9,528 nucleotides of DNA from Bacillota bacterium (lineage in GTDB: Bacteria > Bacillota > Bacilli > Bacillales_B > DSM-18226): positions 1 to 9,528 of the forward strand of contig JAUZQA010000115.1 in the NCBI GenBank assembly GCA_030705665.1, in the 5' to 3' direction. The position numbers and the translations under genes were made by a program. Shown piece after piece: positions 1-5,943 of the stretch (its first letter is position 1; every line of letters starts with the position of its first letter). Below the pieces are notes generated by a model. That model searched no databases. It saw only the letters and a program-made list of their open reading frames with translations, and was not told the origin of the DNA.

Positions 1-29
1 CTTTAGTCGTTGCAGAAATAAATTCTCAT

Positions 30-37
30 CATACTAT
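30..37 (+). promoter_or_regulatory. Possible sporulation sigma (SigE/SigK-type) -10 box
   Basis: The octamer CATACTAT matches the SigK -10 pattern (CATAnnnT) and fits the SigE -10 (CATACAnT) at all but one position. It would place a transcription start near 44-46, just ahead of the ribosome site of the His/Tyr-rich gene. No convincing -35 element is seen upstream, and only 29 bases are available there. The coat-like composition of the downstream protein makes mother-cell expression plausible, but this is inference from one half of a promoter. Confidence 0.35.
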
Positions 38-68
38 GAACTAAAACTGTTTGAAAGAGGCGAGGCAA

Positions 69-425
69 TTGACTCATACTCAAACTATTACGACTGGACC
101 ACATCCTGGTCAATCAGGAGCTTGTGTCGCACAGTATAATCACTACACATTAAATGGTTCTCAATCTTCCGGAAATGGTAATAATCCTAATCATCATAAT
201 CCCGGCAATCATGCTGGCTATCATCATCCAAAATCAAATCAGCATGCCGGCTATCAACATGTAAATCCACAACAATCCTATCATCAACCTGCTTATCATC
301 ATCCCTACTATCCAACTAACTACCATCCCTCTCCAAATCACTATCATATCCTTCCCAATTATCAACACCCCGTCCATTATGGTGTTCAAACCTGGAATCC
401 GCCAACCTATCCGAGTTACTATTAA
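69..425 (+). CDS. Small His/Tyr/Asn/Pro-rich low-complexity protein, possible spore coat component
   Basis: I do not recognise a family. The start chosen is TTG at 69, giving 118 residues, because AAAGAGG at 54-60 lies 8 nt before it. An in-frame TTG at 51 has no ribosome site and would sit almost on the predicted transcription start; an in-frame TAA at 42-44 bounds the frame. The first ~30 residues are mixed, with a single Cys. From about residue 35 to the end the protein is dominated by His, Tyr, Pro, Asn and Gln, with repeated HAGY, YHHP and YHQP-like blocks and a YPSYY end. There is no signal peptide or membrane segment. Such Tyr/His/Gln-rich, Lys-poor chains are typical of Bacillus coat or crust proteins that are cross-linked, and His clusters could bind metal. 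Function is inferred from composition and the CATACTAT box only. A hairpin follows the stop codon, so the gene looks monocistronic. Confidence 0.6.
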   Translation: MTHTQTITTGPHPGQSGACVAQYNHYTLNGSQSSGNGNNPNHHNPGNHAGYHHPKSNQHAGYQHVNPQQSYHQPAYHHPYYPTNYHPSPNHYHILPNYQHPVHYGVQTWNPPTYPSYY

Positions 426-434
426 CCTTTTTTA

Positions 435-483
435 AAAGGGCTGTTTGTGAGTGTTTACGATCCAAATAGCTCCTTTCACTTTT
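435..483 (+). terminator. Probable intrinsic terminator of the His/Tyr-rich gene
   Basis: Positions 435-447 pair with 463-476 in a 13-bp stem with one bulged T (471) and one G-U pair, around a 15-nt loop. The tail is CAC then TTTT (480-483), so the U-tract is short and offset. It lies 10 nt after the stop codon. The 3' arm overlaps the possible -35 of the next gene's promoter. Confidence 0.5.
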
Positions 484-503
484 CCCTTAATTCAGAATAT
501 TAT
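475..503 (+). promoter_or_regulatory. Candidate SigA promoter of the sigma-54 activator gene
   Basis: TTCACT (475-480, 4 of 6 to TTGACA) is separated by exactly 17 nt from TATTAT (498-503, 5 of 6 to TATAAT). Transcription would begin near 510, leaving a leader of about 108 nt that contains the 512-546 hairpin and the 558-593 mini-ORF. Matches of this quality occur by chance in AT-rich DNA, so support is moderate. Confidence 0.4.
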
Positions 504-511
504 TTTCATCC

Positions 512-546
512 CTACTTTACCTCCTGAAGGGGAGTTGATAAAGTAG
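512..546 (+). promoter_or_regulatory. Leader hairpin upstream of the activator gene
   Basis: CTACTTTA (512-519) pairs perfectly with TAAAGTAG (539-546), and inside it CTCC (521-524) pairs with GGAG (531-534). No T-run follows; AAGGAG comes directly after, so this is not a normal terminator. It may protect or fold the 5' leader, or be an operator dyad. Its 3' edge overlaps AGAAGG (545-550), which can instead pair with CCTTCT (594-599) just before the activator's ribosome site. Confidence 0.45.
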
Positions 547-557
547 AAGGAGAGATA

Positions 558-593
558 ATGCTAGTTATTCCCACTAATCGTTTTTATTTCTAG
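558..593 (+). CDS. Possible 11-codon leader peptide upstream of the activator gene
   Basis: ATG at 558 is preceded by AAGGAG (547-552) with a 5-nt gap, a better Shine-Dalgarno match than that of the downstream regulator. The frame reads MLVIPTNRFYF and stops at TAG 591-593. It is in the same frame as the activator, whose ATG lies 24 nt past this stop. The peptide has no run of one amino acid, so classical attenuation is not evident; translational coupling or control of ribosome access is possible. An ORF this short could be chance. Confidence 0.3.
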   Translation: MLVIPTNRFYF

Positions 594-617
594 CCTTCTC
601 AAAAGGGGGAAAATAGA

Positions 618-2285
618 ATGGCTTCCAATGTAAATGTGGTGCTAACAGAGGTTTTGAAGGCGCTTTTAGATGAGCTGCCTTTCGGTGTTCTCATAACCAG
701 AAATGACAAAAACGTAATTCTGAGCAACCGATTTCTTTCGGAAACTTTTTCGATGGAGCAATTTAAGCTTGAAATCGCTCCTTTTCTTAATAAAAACTTT
801 GTTCCAACGGTTAATACACCGATTAAATTATCAGGCCGCAAAGGATTTATGAGAAAAGAAGTCGTTATGGTCTCTCAAGAGGAGTACCAGTATTACTTCT
901 TCTTCTTTTCAAATAAGGAAGTTCTAAAATCCGATGCTCCAGAAAAAACGATCTACCAGGATTTAAGTGAAATGGCCGATGAAAGCTTGGTTGTTGTTGA
1001 CCCAGAGGGGTACGTTCAGATTTTGACCAAGCCTTTTGCCGATTTTCTTGGCGTCGATCAAGAAAAATCCATCGGAAAGCATGTAACGGAAGTCATTGAA
1101 AATACCAGAATGCATATTGTCGCCAAAACAGGCAATATCGAAATTGGGGAACCGCAAAAAATTAAAGATGACTATATCATCGCCAATCGTTCACCAGTTA
1201 TTAAACAAGGGAAAAAAGTTGGTGCCATTGGGAAAGTTATTTTTAACAATTTAGAACAGCTCACTTCTTTATCGAAACGGATCAGTTCGCTGACAAACGA
1301 ATTGAATAAAAGTAAAGGGATTATCAGTGCCAGAAATAAAGCCTACTATACTTTCGATCATTTAATCGGAAAAAGCAAGGCTTTTATGGAAGTGAGGCAT
1401 CATGCAAAAAAGGCGGGAAAAAGTGACTCCAATGTCCTCATTTTAGGGGAAAGCGGAACAGGCAAAGAATTGTTTGCCCAGGCAATCCATAATGCCAGCC
1501 GCCGTTCAATGGGGGCTTTCGTCAAGGTAAACTGCGCAGCGATCCCTGTTGATCTCATCGAATCGGAACTTTTTGGCTATGAAGAAGGTTCCTTCACAGG
1601 TGCAAAAAAAGGCGGGAAAATTGGAAAATTCGAAGTAGCTGATGGCGGAACGATTTTCCTCGATGAAATCGGCGAGCTGCCCTTGCACATGCAGGTAAAA
1701 TTACTACGGGTTCTGCAGGAGAAAGAAGTGGAACGGGTCGGGGCCACCGGAACCATTCCTGTTGATGTCAGGATCATTGCTGCTACAAATCGAAACCTTA
1801 CTGAAATGGTTGCCAAAAGGGATTTTAGATTGGACCTGTATTATCGGTTGAAGGTTATGCAAATTACCCTTCCTTCTTTAAGAGACCGAAATGAAGATAT
1901 TAAAATTTTGGCTTATCATTTTTTTGAAAAATACCAAAATCTGATGAAGAAAAAAGCGATCGGAATCACAGAGCAGGCGATGTATTTACTATGCCACTAT
2001 TCTTGGCCGGGAAACATTCGTGAACTGGAAAATGTAATCGAGCGCGCTTTGAATCTTTTGGATGAAGAAGAATTCATTACACCAAAATATTTACCAGAAG
2101 AAATTACAGGTGGATACAACGAGGAATTATCGATCCGCTCTTTGACAGAAGTCATTGAGGAAACAGAGCGGAATACCATTTCTGCCTGTCTAAGGATGAC
2201 CGATGGTAATAAATCGGAAACCGCAAAACTGCTTGGGATTAGCAGGACCTCCCTCTATGAAAAAATGAAAAAATATGATTTATAA
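618..2285 (+). CDS. Sigma-54-dependent transcriptional activator (PAS, AAA+, Fis-type HTH)
   Basis: A 555-residue enhancer-binding protein that uses ATP hydrolysis to open promoters held by SigL (sigma-54) RNA polymerase. Residues ~10-100 look like a PAS-type sensor, with an odd aromatic stretch (YQYYFFFF, 90-97). Residues ~113-210 form a second PAS domain, followed by a short helical linker (~211-236). The AAA+ domain spans about 246-470: Walker A GESGTGKE (277-284), the sigma-54 contact loop as GSFTGA (324-329, a common variant of GAFTGA), Walker B GGTIFLDE (343-350), Arg-finger region RDFRLDLYYR (401-410) and WPGNIREL (463-470). A Fis-like helix-turn-helix ends the protein (~520-553). There is no receiver domain, so it should respond to a ligand rather than a kinase, as BkdR, RocR and AcoR relatives do. 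AAGGGGG (603-609) lies 8 nt before the ATG. A -24/-12 promoter directly downstream makes the acyl-CoA cluster its likely target. The inducer cannot be read from sequence. Confidence 0.93.
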   Translation: MASNVNVVLTEVLKALLDELPFGVLITRNDKNVILSNRFLSETFSMEQFKLEIAPFLNKNFVPTVNTPIKLSGRKGFMRKEVVMVSQEEYQYYFFFFSNKEVLKSDAPEKTIYQDLSEMADESLVVVDPEGYVQILTKPFADFLGVDQEKSIGKHVTEVIENTRMHIVAKTGNIEIGEPQKIKDDYIIANRSPVIKQGKKVGAIGKVIFNNLEQLTSLSKRISSLTNELNKSKGIISARNKAYYTFDHLIGKSKAFMEVRHHAKKAGKSDSNVLILGESGTGKELFAQAIHNASRRSMGAFVKVNCAAIPVDLIESELFGYEEGSFTGAKKGGKIGKFEVADGGTIFLDEIGELPLHMQVKLLRVLQEKEVERVGATGTIPVDVRIIAATNRNLTEMVAKRDFRLDLYYRLKVMQITLPSLRDRNEDIKILAYHFFEKYQNLMKKKAIGITEQAMYLLCHYSWPGNIRELENVIERALNLLDEEEFITPKYLPEEITGGYNEELSIRSLTEVIEETERNTISACLRMTDGNKSETAKLLGISRTSLYEKMKKYDL

Positions 2286-2290
2286 CCTAG

Positions 2291-2326
2291 AAAACTCCCC
2301 TTGCATGACGCATGAGGGAGTTTTTT
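2291..2326 (+). terminator. Intrinsic terminator of the sigma-54 activator gene
   Basis: AAAACTCCC (2291-2299) pairs with GGGAGTTTT (2316-2324); the stem runs straight into TTTTTT (2321-2326). It begins 5 nt after the TAA stop. It separates the regulator from the metabolic cluster, which therefore needs its own promoter. Confidence 0.92.
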
Positions 2327-2333
2327 GACGGAG

Positions 2334-2346
2334 ATTTCGTCGAAAT
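2334..2346. promoter_or_regulatory. Short perfect dyad in the control region
   Basis: ATTTCG (2334-2339) and CGAAAT (2341-2346) form a perfect inverted repeat around one T. Its outer half resembles the ATTTCC/GGAAAT arms of the larger dyad at 2405-2429, so it may be a second or weaker protein-binding site. It is short enough to be chance. Confidence 0.25.
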
Positions 2347-2387
2347 GAATGGAAAAATTGTGATTTTTGCAAAAAAATGTTCAGAAC

Positions 2388-2437
2388 CTGTACAAAAAAG
2401 TGACATTTCCGTTACAAATGTAAGGAAATCCGTACAG
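2388..2437. promoter_or_regulatory. Nested dyad, probable upstream activator-binding site (UAS)
   Basis: The core at 2405-2429 reads ATTTCC, G, TTACA, AA, TGTAA, GGAAAT: an 11-bp-per-arm inverted repeat broken only by one extra G (2411). It is flanked by CTGTAC (2388-2393) and GTACAG (2432-2437), also mutual inverted repeats. The core centre lies about 180 bp upstream of the -24 element, the usual position for a sigma-54 enhancer. Binding by the adjacent regulator is inference. Confidence 0.55.
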
Positions 2438-2555
2438 TATTTAAGAACTTTGAACTAGAGTGCAAGGTAATCCTGACAACATGCTTTGGAATGGCTACTG
2501 ATTTTTTAACTCTCCTAAACATTTTACATCATCAAAAAGCCTATTATCCCGGCTA

Positions 2556-2583
2556 TTTTTAAGAAAAAAGAAAATTTTTTAAA
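2556..2583. promoter_or_regulatory. A/T-tract segment between the UAS and the promoter (likely bent DNA)
   Basis: Runs of T (2556-2560), A (2564-2569) and A4T6 (2571-2580), then AAA, follow one another at roughly helical spacing just upstream of the -24 element. Phased A-tracts bend DNA. Since Bacilli lack IHF, intrinsic bending may help the bound activator loop onto SigL polymerase. The inference is structural only. Just upstream, 2534-2560 forms a weak AAAAAGCC/GGCTATTTTT hairpin. Confidence 0.35.
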
Positions 2584-2596
2584 TATTCTTCGATTT

Positions 2597-2613
2597 TGGC
2601 ACACTTCTTGCAT
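2597..2613 (+). promoter_or_regulatory. Sigma-54 (SigL) -24/-12 promoter of the acyl-CoA cluster
   Basis: TGGCAC (2597-2602), five bases, then TTGCAT (2608-2613) matches the consensus TGGCAC-N5-TTGCW at every defined position. The invariant GG (2598-2599) and GC (2610-2611) are exactly 10 bp apart. Transcription should start near 2623, about 34 nt before the acyl-CoA dehydrogenase ATG. The neighbouring activator gene and upstream dyad support the call. Confidence 0.93.
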
Positions 2614-2656
2614 TAATAGAATCGGATTGAAAAATTTATGCAAATGGGGGATAAAC

Positions 2657-3796
2657 ATGCATTTTAAATTATCTGATGAACATGAAATGATTCGAAAAAT
2701 GGTTCGTGATTTTGCGAAAAACGAAGTCGAACCAACAGCTGCTAGTCGGGACGAGGAACAACATTTTGACCGTGCAATTTTTGACCAAATTGCGGACCTT
2801 GGTTTAACTGGTATTCCATGGCCTGAAGAGTACGGTGGAATTGGAAGCGATTACTTGGCATACTGTATCGCTGTTGAGGAATTATCCCGCGTAGACGCCT
2901 CTGTCGGCGTTATGCTTTCAGCCCATACATCACTTGCCGGATGGCCTGTTTACAAGTTTGGAACGGAAGAACAAAAACAAAAATATTTACGCCCAATGGC
3001 GGAAGGCAAGAAAATCGGCGCTTACGCATTAACAGAGCCTGGAAGCGGTTCTGATGCAAGCGGAATGAAAACAACTGCCCGCCTTGAAGGGGATCATTAC
3101 GTACTTAACGGTTCAAAAATCTTTATCACTAACGGTGGCGCTGCTGAAATTTATGTAGTGTTCGCTGCAACCGATTCTTCTCAAAAAGCAAAAGGAATTA
3201 CAGGGTTTATCGTTGAGAGCGACTTCCCTGGCTTCTCCGTTGGTAAAAAAGAAGACAAGATGGGCATTCGTTCATCACCTACAACCGAAATTATTTTTGA
3301 AGAATGTAAAGTTCCTGTCGAAAACGTATTAGGCCAAGTAGGCGAAGGCTTCAAAATTGCGATGATGACACTGGATGGCGGAAGAAATGGAATCGCTGCC
3401 CAAGCCCTCGGAATTGCACAAGGTGCCCTTGATGCTGCGACTGCTTATGCAAAAGAACGCGTTCAATTCGGCAAGCCAATTGCCCTGCAGCAAGGTATTG
3501 GCTTTAAGCTTGCGGATATGGCAACAAGTGTCGAAGCTGCAAGACTATTAACCTACCAAGCTGCATGGCTTGAGTCTCAAGGTCTTCCATATGGAAAAGA
3601 ATCGGCCATGTCGAAGCTATTTGCCGGAGATACCGCAATGAAAGTAACAACCGAAGCGGTTCAAATCTTTGGCGGTTATGGATATACGAAGGAATATCCA
3701 GTAGAAAGATATATGCGTGATGCAAAAATTACGCAAATCTATGAAGGAACACAAGAAATACAGCGCTTGGTTATTTCTAGAATGGTGACAAAATAA
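2657..3796 (+). CDS. acdA: Acyl-CoA dehydrogenase, FAD-dependent (short-chain type)
   Basis: Oxidises acyl-CoA to trans-2-enoyl-CoA and hands electrons to EtfAB. The 379-residue length and architecture are those of soluble tetrameric family members: helical N-domain (1-~118), beta domain with family signature [10 protein letters not shown] (124-133), and helical C-domain with [20 protein letters not shown] (336-355). Glu363 in IYEGTQ is at the catalytic-base position of short/medium-chain and butyryl-CoA dehydrogenases. The ATG at 2657 is chosen because GGGGG (2646-2650) precedes it by 6 nt; an in-frame TTG at 2627 would lie only about 4 nt from the predicted sigma-54 start. It is the first gene of the cluster. 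Neighbouring 3-hydroxybutyryl-CoA dehydrogenase and crotonase suggest short chains. Bacillus AcdA and MmgC and clostridial Bcd are close relatives, so the symbol and chain length are tentative. Confidence 0.93.
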   Translation: MHFKLSDEHEMIRKMVRDFAKNEVEPTAASRDEEQHFDRAIFDQIADLGLTGIPWPEEYGGIGSDYLAYCIAVEELSRVDASVGVMLSAHTSLAGWPVYKFGTEEQKQKYLRPMAEGKKIGAYALTEPGSGSDASGMKTTARLEGDHYVLNGSKIFITNGGAAEIYVVFAATDSSQKAKGITGFIVESDFPGFSVGKKEDKMGIRSSPTTEIIFEECKVPVENVLGQVGEGFKIAMMTLDGGRNGIAAQALGIAQGALDAATAYAKERVQFGKPIALQQGIGFKLADMATSVEAARLLTYQAAWLESQGLPYGKESAMSKLFAGDTAMKVTTEAVQIFGGYGYTKEYPVERYMRDAKITQIYEGTQEIQRLVISRMVTK

Positions 3797-3803
3797 GAAT
3801 TTG

Positions 3804-3936
3804 TTGCTCTTCAAGGGTATCGAATATGATTGGTTCCCTTGAGCAGCGTTTTTTGCTCTTCAAGGGTATCGAGACCGTTTCTCAATGCCCTTGAACATAT
3901 CTTTTTTCCCTTCAAGGGCATTGAGCCACCTTGAAC
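3804..3936. repeat. Three-unit hairpin repeat array between acd and etfB
   Basis: The motif TTCAAGGG occurs on the + strand at 3810, 3859 and 3911 (49 and 52 nt apart), each followed by an inverted partner (CCCTTGA at 3836, CCCTTGAA at 3888, CCTTGAA at 3930). Units 1 and 2 share a 20-base identical stretch (3804-3823 = 3853-3872). Unit 2 folds on itself (3859-3874 with 3880-3895; 14 of 16 positions complementary plus a G-U). The arm 3881-3895 is also a perfect 15-nt inverted repeat of 3911-3925 in unit 3, so two mutually exclusive hairpins exist. T-runs stand at 3849-3854 and 3902-3907. It may be an attenuator, an RNA-stability element or a dispersed intergenic repeat; the sequence alone does not decide. 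Confidence 0.75.
3806..3854 (+). terminator. Terminator-like hairpin after the acyl-CoA dehydrogenase gene (array unit 1)
   Basis: TCAAGGG (3811-3817) pairs with CCCTTGA (3836-3842), and GCT/AGC ends can extend the stem with mismatches; TTTTTT follows at 3849-3854. The loop is long (18 nt). Position 10 nt after the stop and the T-run fit an intrinsic, perhaps leaky, terminator that could reduce transcription into etfB. It is also the first unit of the repeat array at 3804-3936. Confidence 0.55.
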
Positions 3937-3994
3937 AAGAAGTTCACTCCCCCCTTGACTGGATTCTGTTATAAAAACTGAAGGAGGATTATCT

Positions 3995-4765
3995 ATGAAT
4001 ATCTTTGTAGTCATGAAACGCACTTTTGATACAGAAGAAAAAATCAGCGTAAATAATGGACAAGTTAGTGAAGACGGCGCCACTTTTATCATCAATCCTT
4101 ATGATGAATATGCAATTGAGGAAGCCTTGAAATTAAAGGAAGAACATGGCGGAGAAATCACCCTTGTCACATTTGGTGATCAAGAAACCGAGAAAGAACT
4201 TCGTACCGGTCTTGCAATGGGAGCTGACAAAGCTGTTCTAATTAACTCTGAAGACCTGGATGAAGCTGACCAATTCTCTACTGCTGCCGTATTGGCTGCA
4301 TATTTAAAAGACCAAGAGATTGATATTATTTTAGCCGGAAATGTTACCGTTGATGGCGGAACTGGACAAGTTGGCCCTCGCCTTGCTGAAGAGCTGAATA
4401 TTCCTGCCGTTACCGTCATAACAAAACTTACAGTTGATGGAAACCAAGCCACAATTGAACGCGACGTTGAAGGTGACCTTGAAATCATCGAAGCATCCCT
4501 TCCACTCCTTGTTACATGTCAACAAGGATTAAATGAACCTCGTTATCCTTCTTTACCAGGAATCATGAAAGCAAAGAAAAAGCCTCTAGAAGAATTGGAA
4601 CTCGATGACCTTGATCTCGATGAAGATGAAGTTGCCGCAAAAATAAAATCAGTGGACATCTTCCTTCCACCTGCCAAAGCTGCGGGAAAAGTCCTTCAAG
4701 GAGAAACGAAACAACAAGTCAGTGAACTTATAACATTACTAAGAACAGAAGCAAAAGTCATTTAA
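3995..4765 (+). CDS. etfB: Electron transfer flavoprotein subunit beta
   Basis: Forms the EtfAB heterodimer that accepts electrons from acyl-CoA dehydrogenase. The 256 residues are full length for the family. Recognisable parts are NPYDEYAIEEAL (34-45), the nucleotide-binding loop VDGGTGQVGPRLAEE (119-133), VEGDLEIIEA (158-167) and the EtfB signature with the dehydrogenase-docking loop NEPRYPSLPGIMKAKKKPL (180-198). An acidic stretch (~199-212) follows before the C-terminal arm that wraps EtfA. A perfect AAGGAGG (3981-3987) lies 7 nt before the ATG. The 198-nt gap upstream contains hairpins with T-runs, so expression may be partly uncoupled from acd. etfA follows after 16 nt. Whether the pair is purely electron-transferring or bifurcating cannot be settled by eye; co-occurrence with FadF favours a respiratory role. 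Confidence 0.95.
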   Translation: MNIFVVMKRTFDTEEKISVNNGQVSEDGATFIINPYDEYAIEEALKLKEEHGGEITLVTFGDQETEKELRTGLAMGADKAVLINSEDLDEADQFSTAAVLAAYLKDQEIDIILAGNVTVDGGTGQVGPRLAEELNIPAVTVITKLTVDGNQATIERDVEGDLEIIEASLPLLVTCQQGLNEPRYPSLPGIMKAKKKPLEELELDDLDLDEDEVAAKIKSVDIFLPPAKAAGKVLQGETKQQVSELITLLRTEAKVI

Positions 4766-4781
4766 ATGAAAGGGGATTCCT

Positions 4782-5744
4782 ATGAGTAAAAAAGTATTAG
4801 TTTTCGGAGAAGTTCGTGACGGTGAATTAAGGAATGTTTCATATGAAGCAATCGCTGCTGCAAAACAAGTGGCAGATGGAGGCGAGGTCGTTGGTCTCTT
4901 GTTAGGTGAAAGCGTTAAAAATCTGGCTAGCAATCTTATTTATTTTGGTGCAGACCGTGTCATTACGGTAGAGGACAATCAATTAAAATCGTATACTCCT
5001 GATGCCTATTCACAAGCGGTTATGCAAATAATCGATGCAGAACAAGCGGATGGTTTTATTTTAGGACATACTGCACTTGGAAAAGACCTGTCGCCCCGCA
5101 TGGCGGCCAAGCTTAAATCAGGGTTAATTTCCGATGTAGTTCGAATTGAAGACGATGGTTTCATCCGCCCAATTTATTCTGGTAAAGCCTTTGAAAAATT
5201 TGTTGTTAATGAAGGACTTATTATAGCAACAATTCGTCCTAACAATATTACAGCTTTAGAAAAAGACGAATCACGTTCAGGTGAGATCGTATCCATGAAC
5301 GTAGAAATCAAAGATTTAAGGACCATCGTCAAAGAGGTTATCCGTAAAGCAGTTGGCGGCGTTGATCTTTCTGAGGCGAAAATCATCGTTTCTGGAGGCC
5401 GCGGCGTCAAAAGCAGTGATGGTTTTAAACCTCTACAAGAATTAGCTGACCTTTTAGGCGGAGCAGTTGGCGCTTCCCGCGGCGCATGTGATGCTGAGTA
5501 CTGCGATTATTCAATGCAAATTGGCCAAACAGGCAAAGTGGTCACTCCAGACCTTTACATCGCCTGCGGTATTTCCGGTGCCATCCAGCACGTTGCCGGT
5601 ATGTCCAACTCCAAAGTGATCGTCGCCATCAACAAAGACCCGGAAGCGGAAATTTTCAAAATTGCCGACTACGGGATTGTCGGTGACCTGTTTGAAGTCG
5701 TGCCAATGCTTATTGAAGAATTAAAAGCAATCGCTGTCAGCTAG
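4782..5744 (+). CDS. etfA: Electron transfer flavoprotein subunit alpha
   Basis: FAD-carrying subunit of EtfAB, 320 residues, normal full length. Residues 1-~185 are the N-terminal alpha/beta domain. The C-terminal FAD domain shows SGGRG (204-208), GASRGACD (230-237), [11 protein letters not shown] (246-256) and the family signature [13 protein letters not shown] ending in VIVAIN (258-284). The ATG at 4782 has AAAGGGG (4769-4775) 6 nt upstream; the gap to etfB is only 16 nt, so the two subunits are co-translated from one message. After the stop comes a 344-nt gene-free stretch with tandem repeats before fadF. Electron flow is from the neighbouring acyl-CoA dehydrogenase to this FAD and on to the FadF-like membrane protein. 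Confidence 0.96.
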   Translation: MSKKVLVFGEVRDGELRNVSYEAIAAAKQVADGGEVVGLLLGESVKNLASNLIYFGADRVITVEDNQLKSYTPDAYSQAVMQIIDAEQADGFILGHTALGKDLSPRMAAKLKSGLISDVVRIEDDGFIRPIYSGKAFEKFVVNEGLIIATIRPNNITALEKDESRSGEIVSMNVEIKDLRTIVKEVIRKAVGGVDLSEAKIIVSGGRGVKSSDGFKPLQELADLLGGAVGASRGACDAEYCDYSMQIGQTGKVVTPDLYIACGISGAIQHVAGMSNSKVIVAINKDPEAEIFKIADYGIVGDLFEVVPMLIEELKAIAVS

Positions 5745-5787
5745 GATGTAGTCTAAAAGGGTTTCTTAAATGTTGAAGGTTCTGGTG

Positions 5788-5943
5788 ACCATCGGCTCCA
5801 TTTATCTGGTCTAATAGTCACCAGATCACTGTTCTCATTACCTTCAGCTCCATTTATCTGGCTTGATGGTCACAGGATCGCTATTCTCGTTACCATCGGC
5901 TCCATTTATCGGACCTGATGGTCACAGGATCGCTATTCTCGTT
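5788..5943. repeat. Three tandem 52-bp repeats between etfA and fadF
   Basis: Units begin at 5788, 5840 and 5892, each exactly 52 bp; the third is followed by a fragment of a fourth (ACCATC at 5944). Each starts ACC(A/T)TC(G/A)GCTCCATTTATC; units 2 and 3 are nearly identical over their second halves (TGATGGTCACAGGATCGC then TATTCTCGTT). Dyads span unit boundaries: GATGGTCAC (5865-5873) with GTTACCATC (5889-5897), the same again at 5917-5925 with 5941-5949, and a perfect 9-bp pair TCTGGTGAC (5781-5789) with GTCACCAGA (5817-5825). There is no T-run, no spacer diversity and no open frame (52 is not a multiple of 3). Role unknown. Confidence 0.85.

Noticed and set aside
51..53. TTG at 51 as the start of the His/Tyr-rich protein
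   Set aside because: No ribosome site upstream and too close to the likely transcription start; TTG at 69 has AAAGAGG 8 nt before it.
324..329. GSFTGA loop of the activator (residues 324-329) as an abnormal sigma-54 contact
   Set aside because: Ser in place of the first Ala is, to my knowledge, a common functional variant; the rest of the AAA+ machinery is intact. Coordinates given here are residue numbers within the protein.
2534..2560. Terminator for a small RNA in the control region
   Set aside because: AAAAAGCC/GGCTATTTTT is weak with a bulge, and I found no convincing promoter between 2327 and 2530 to make such an RNA.
2627..2629. TTG at 2627 as the acyl-CoA dehydrogenase start
   Set aside because: It would add 10 residues foreign to the family and lie about 4 nt from the predicted sigma-54 transcription start; ATG at 2657 has a ribosome site and gives the family's normal N-terminus.
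3967..3975. Extended -10 like TGTTATAAA before etfB
   Set aside because: No -35 at proper distance (TTGACT at 3955 is only 9 nt away), and the transcript would begin inside the etfB ribosome site.
5788..5943. CRISPR-like array
   Set aside because: The 52-bp units are contiguous with no unique spacers, too few in number, and no cas genes are nearby.
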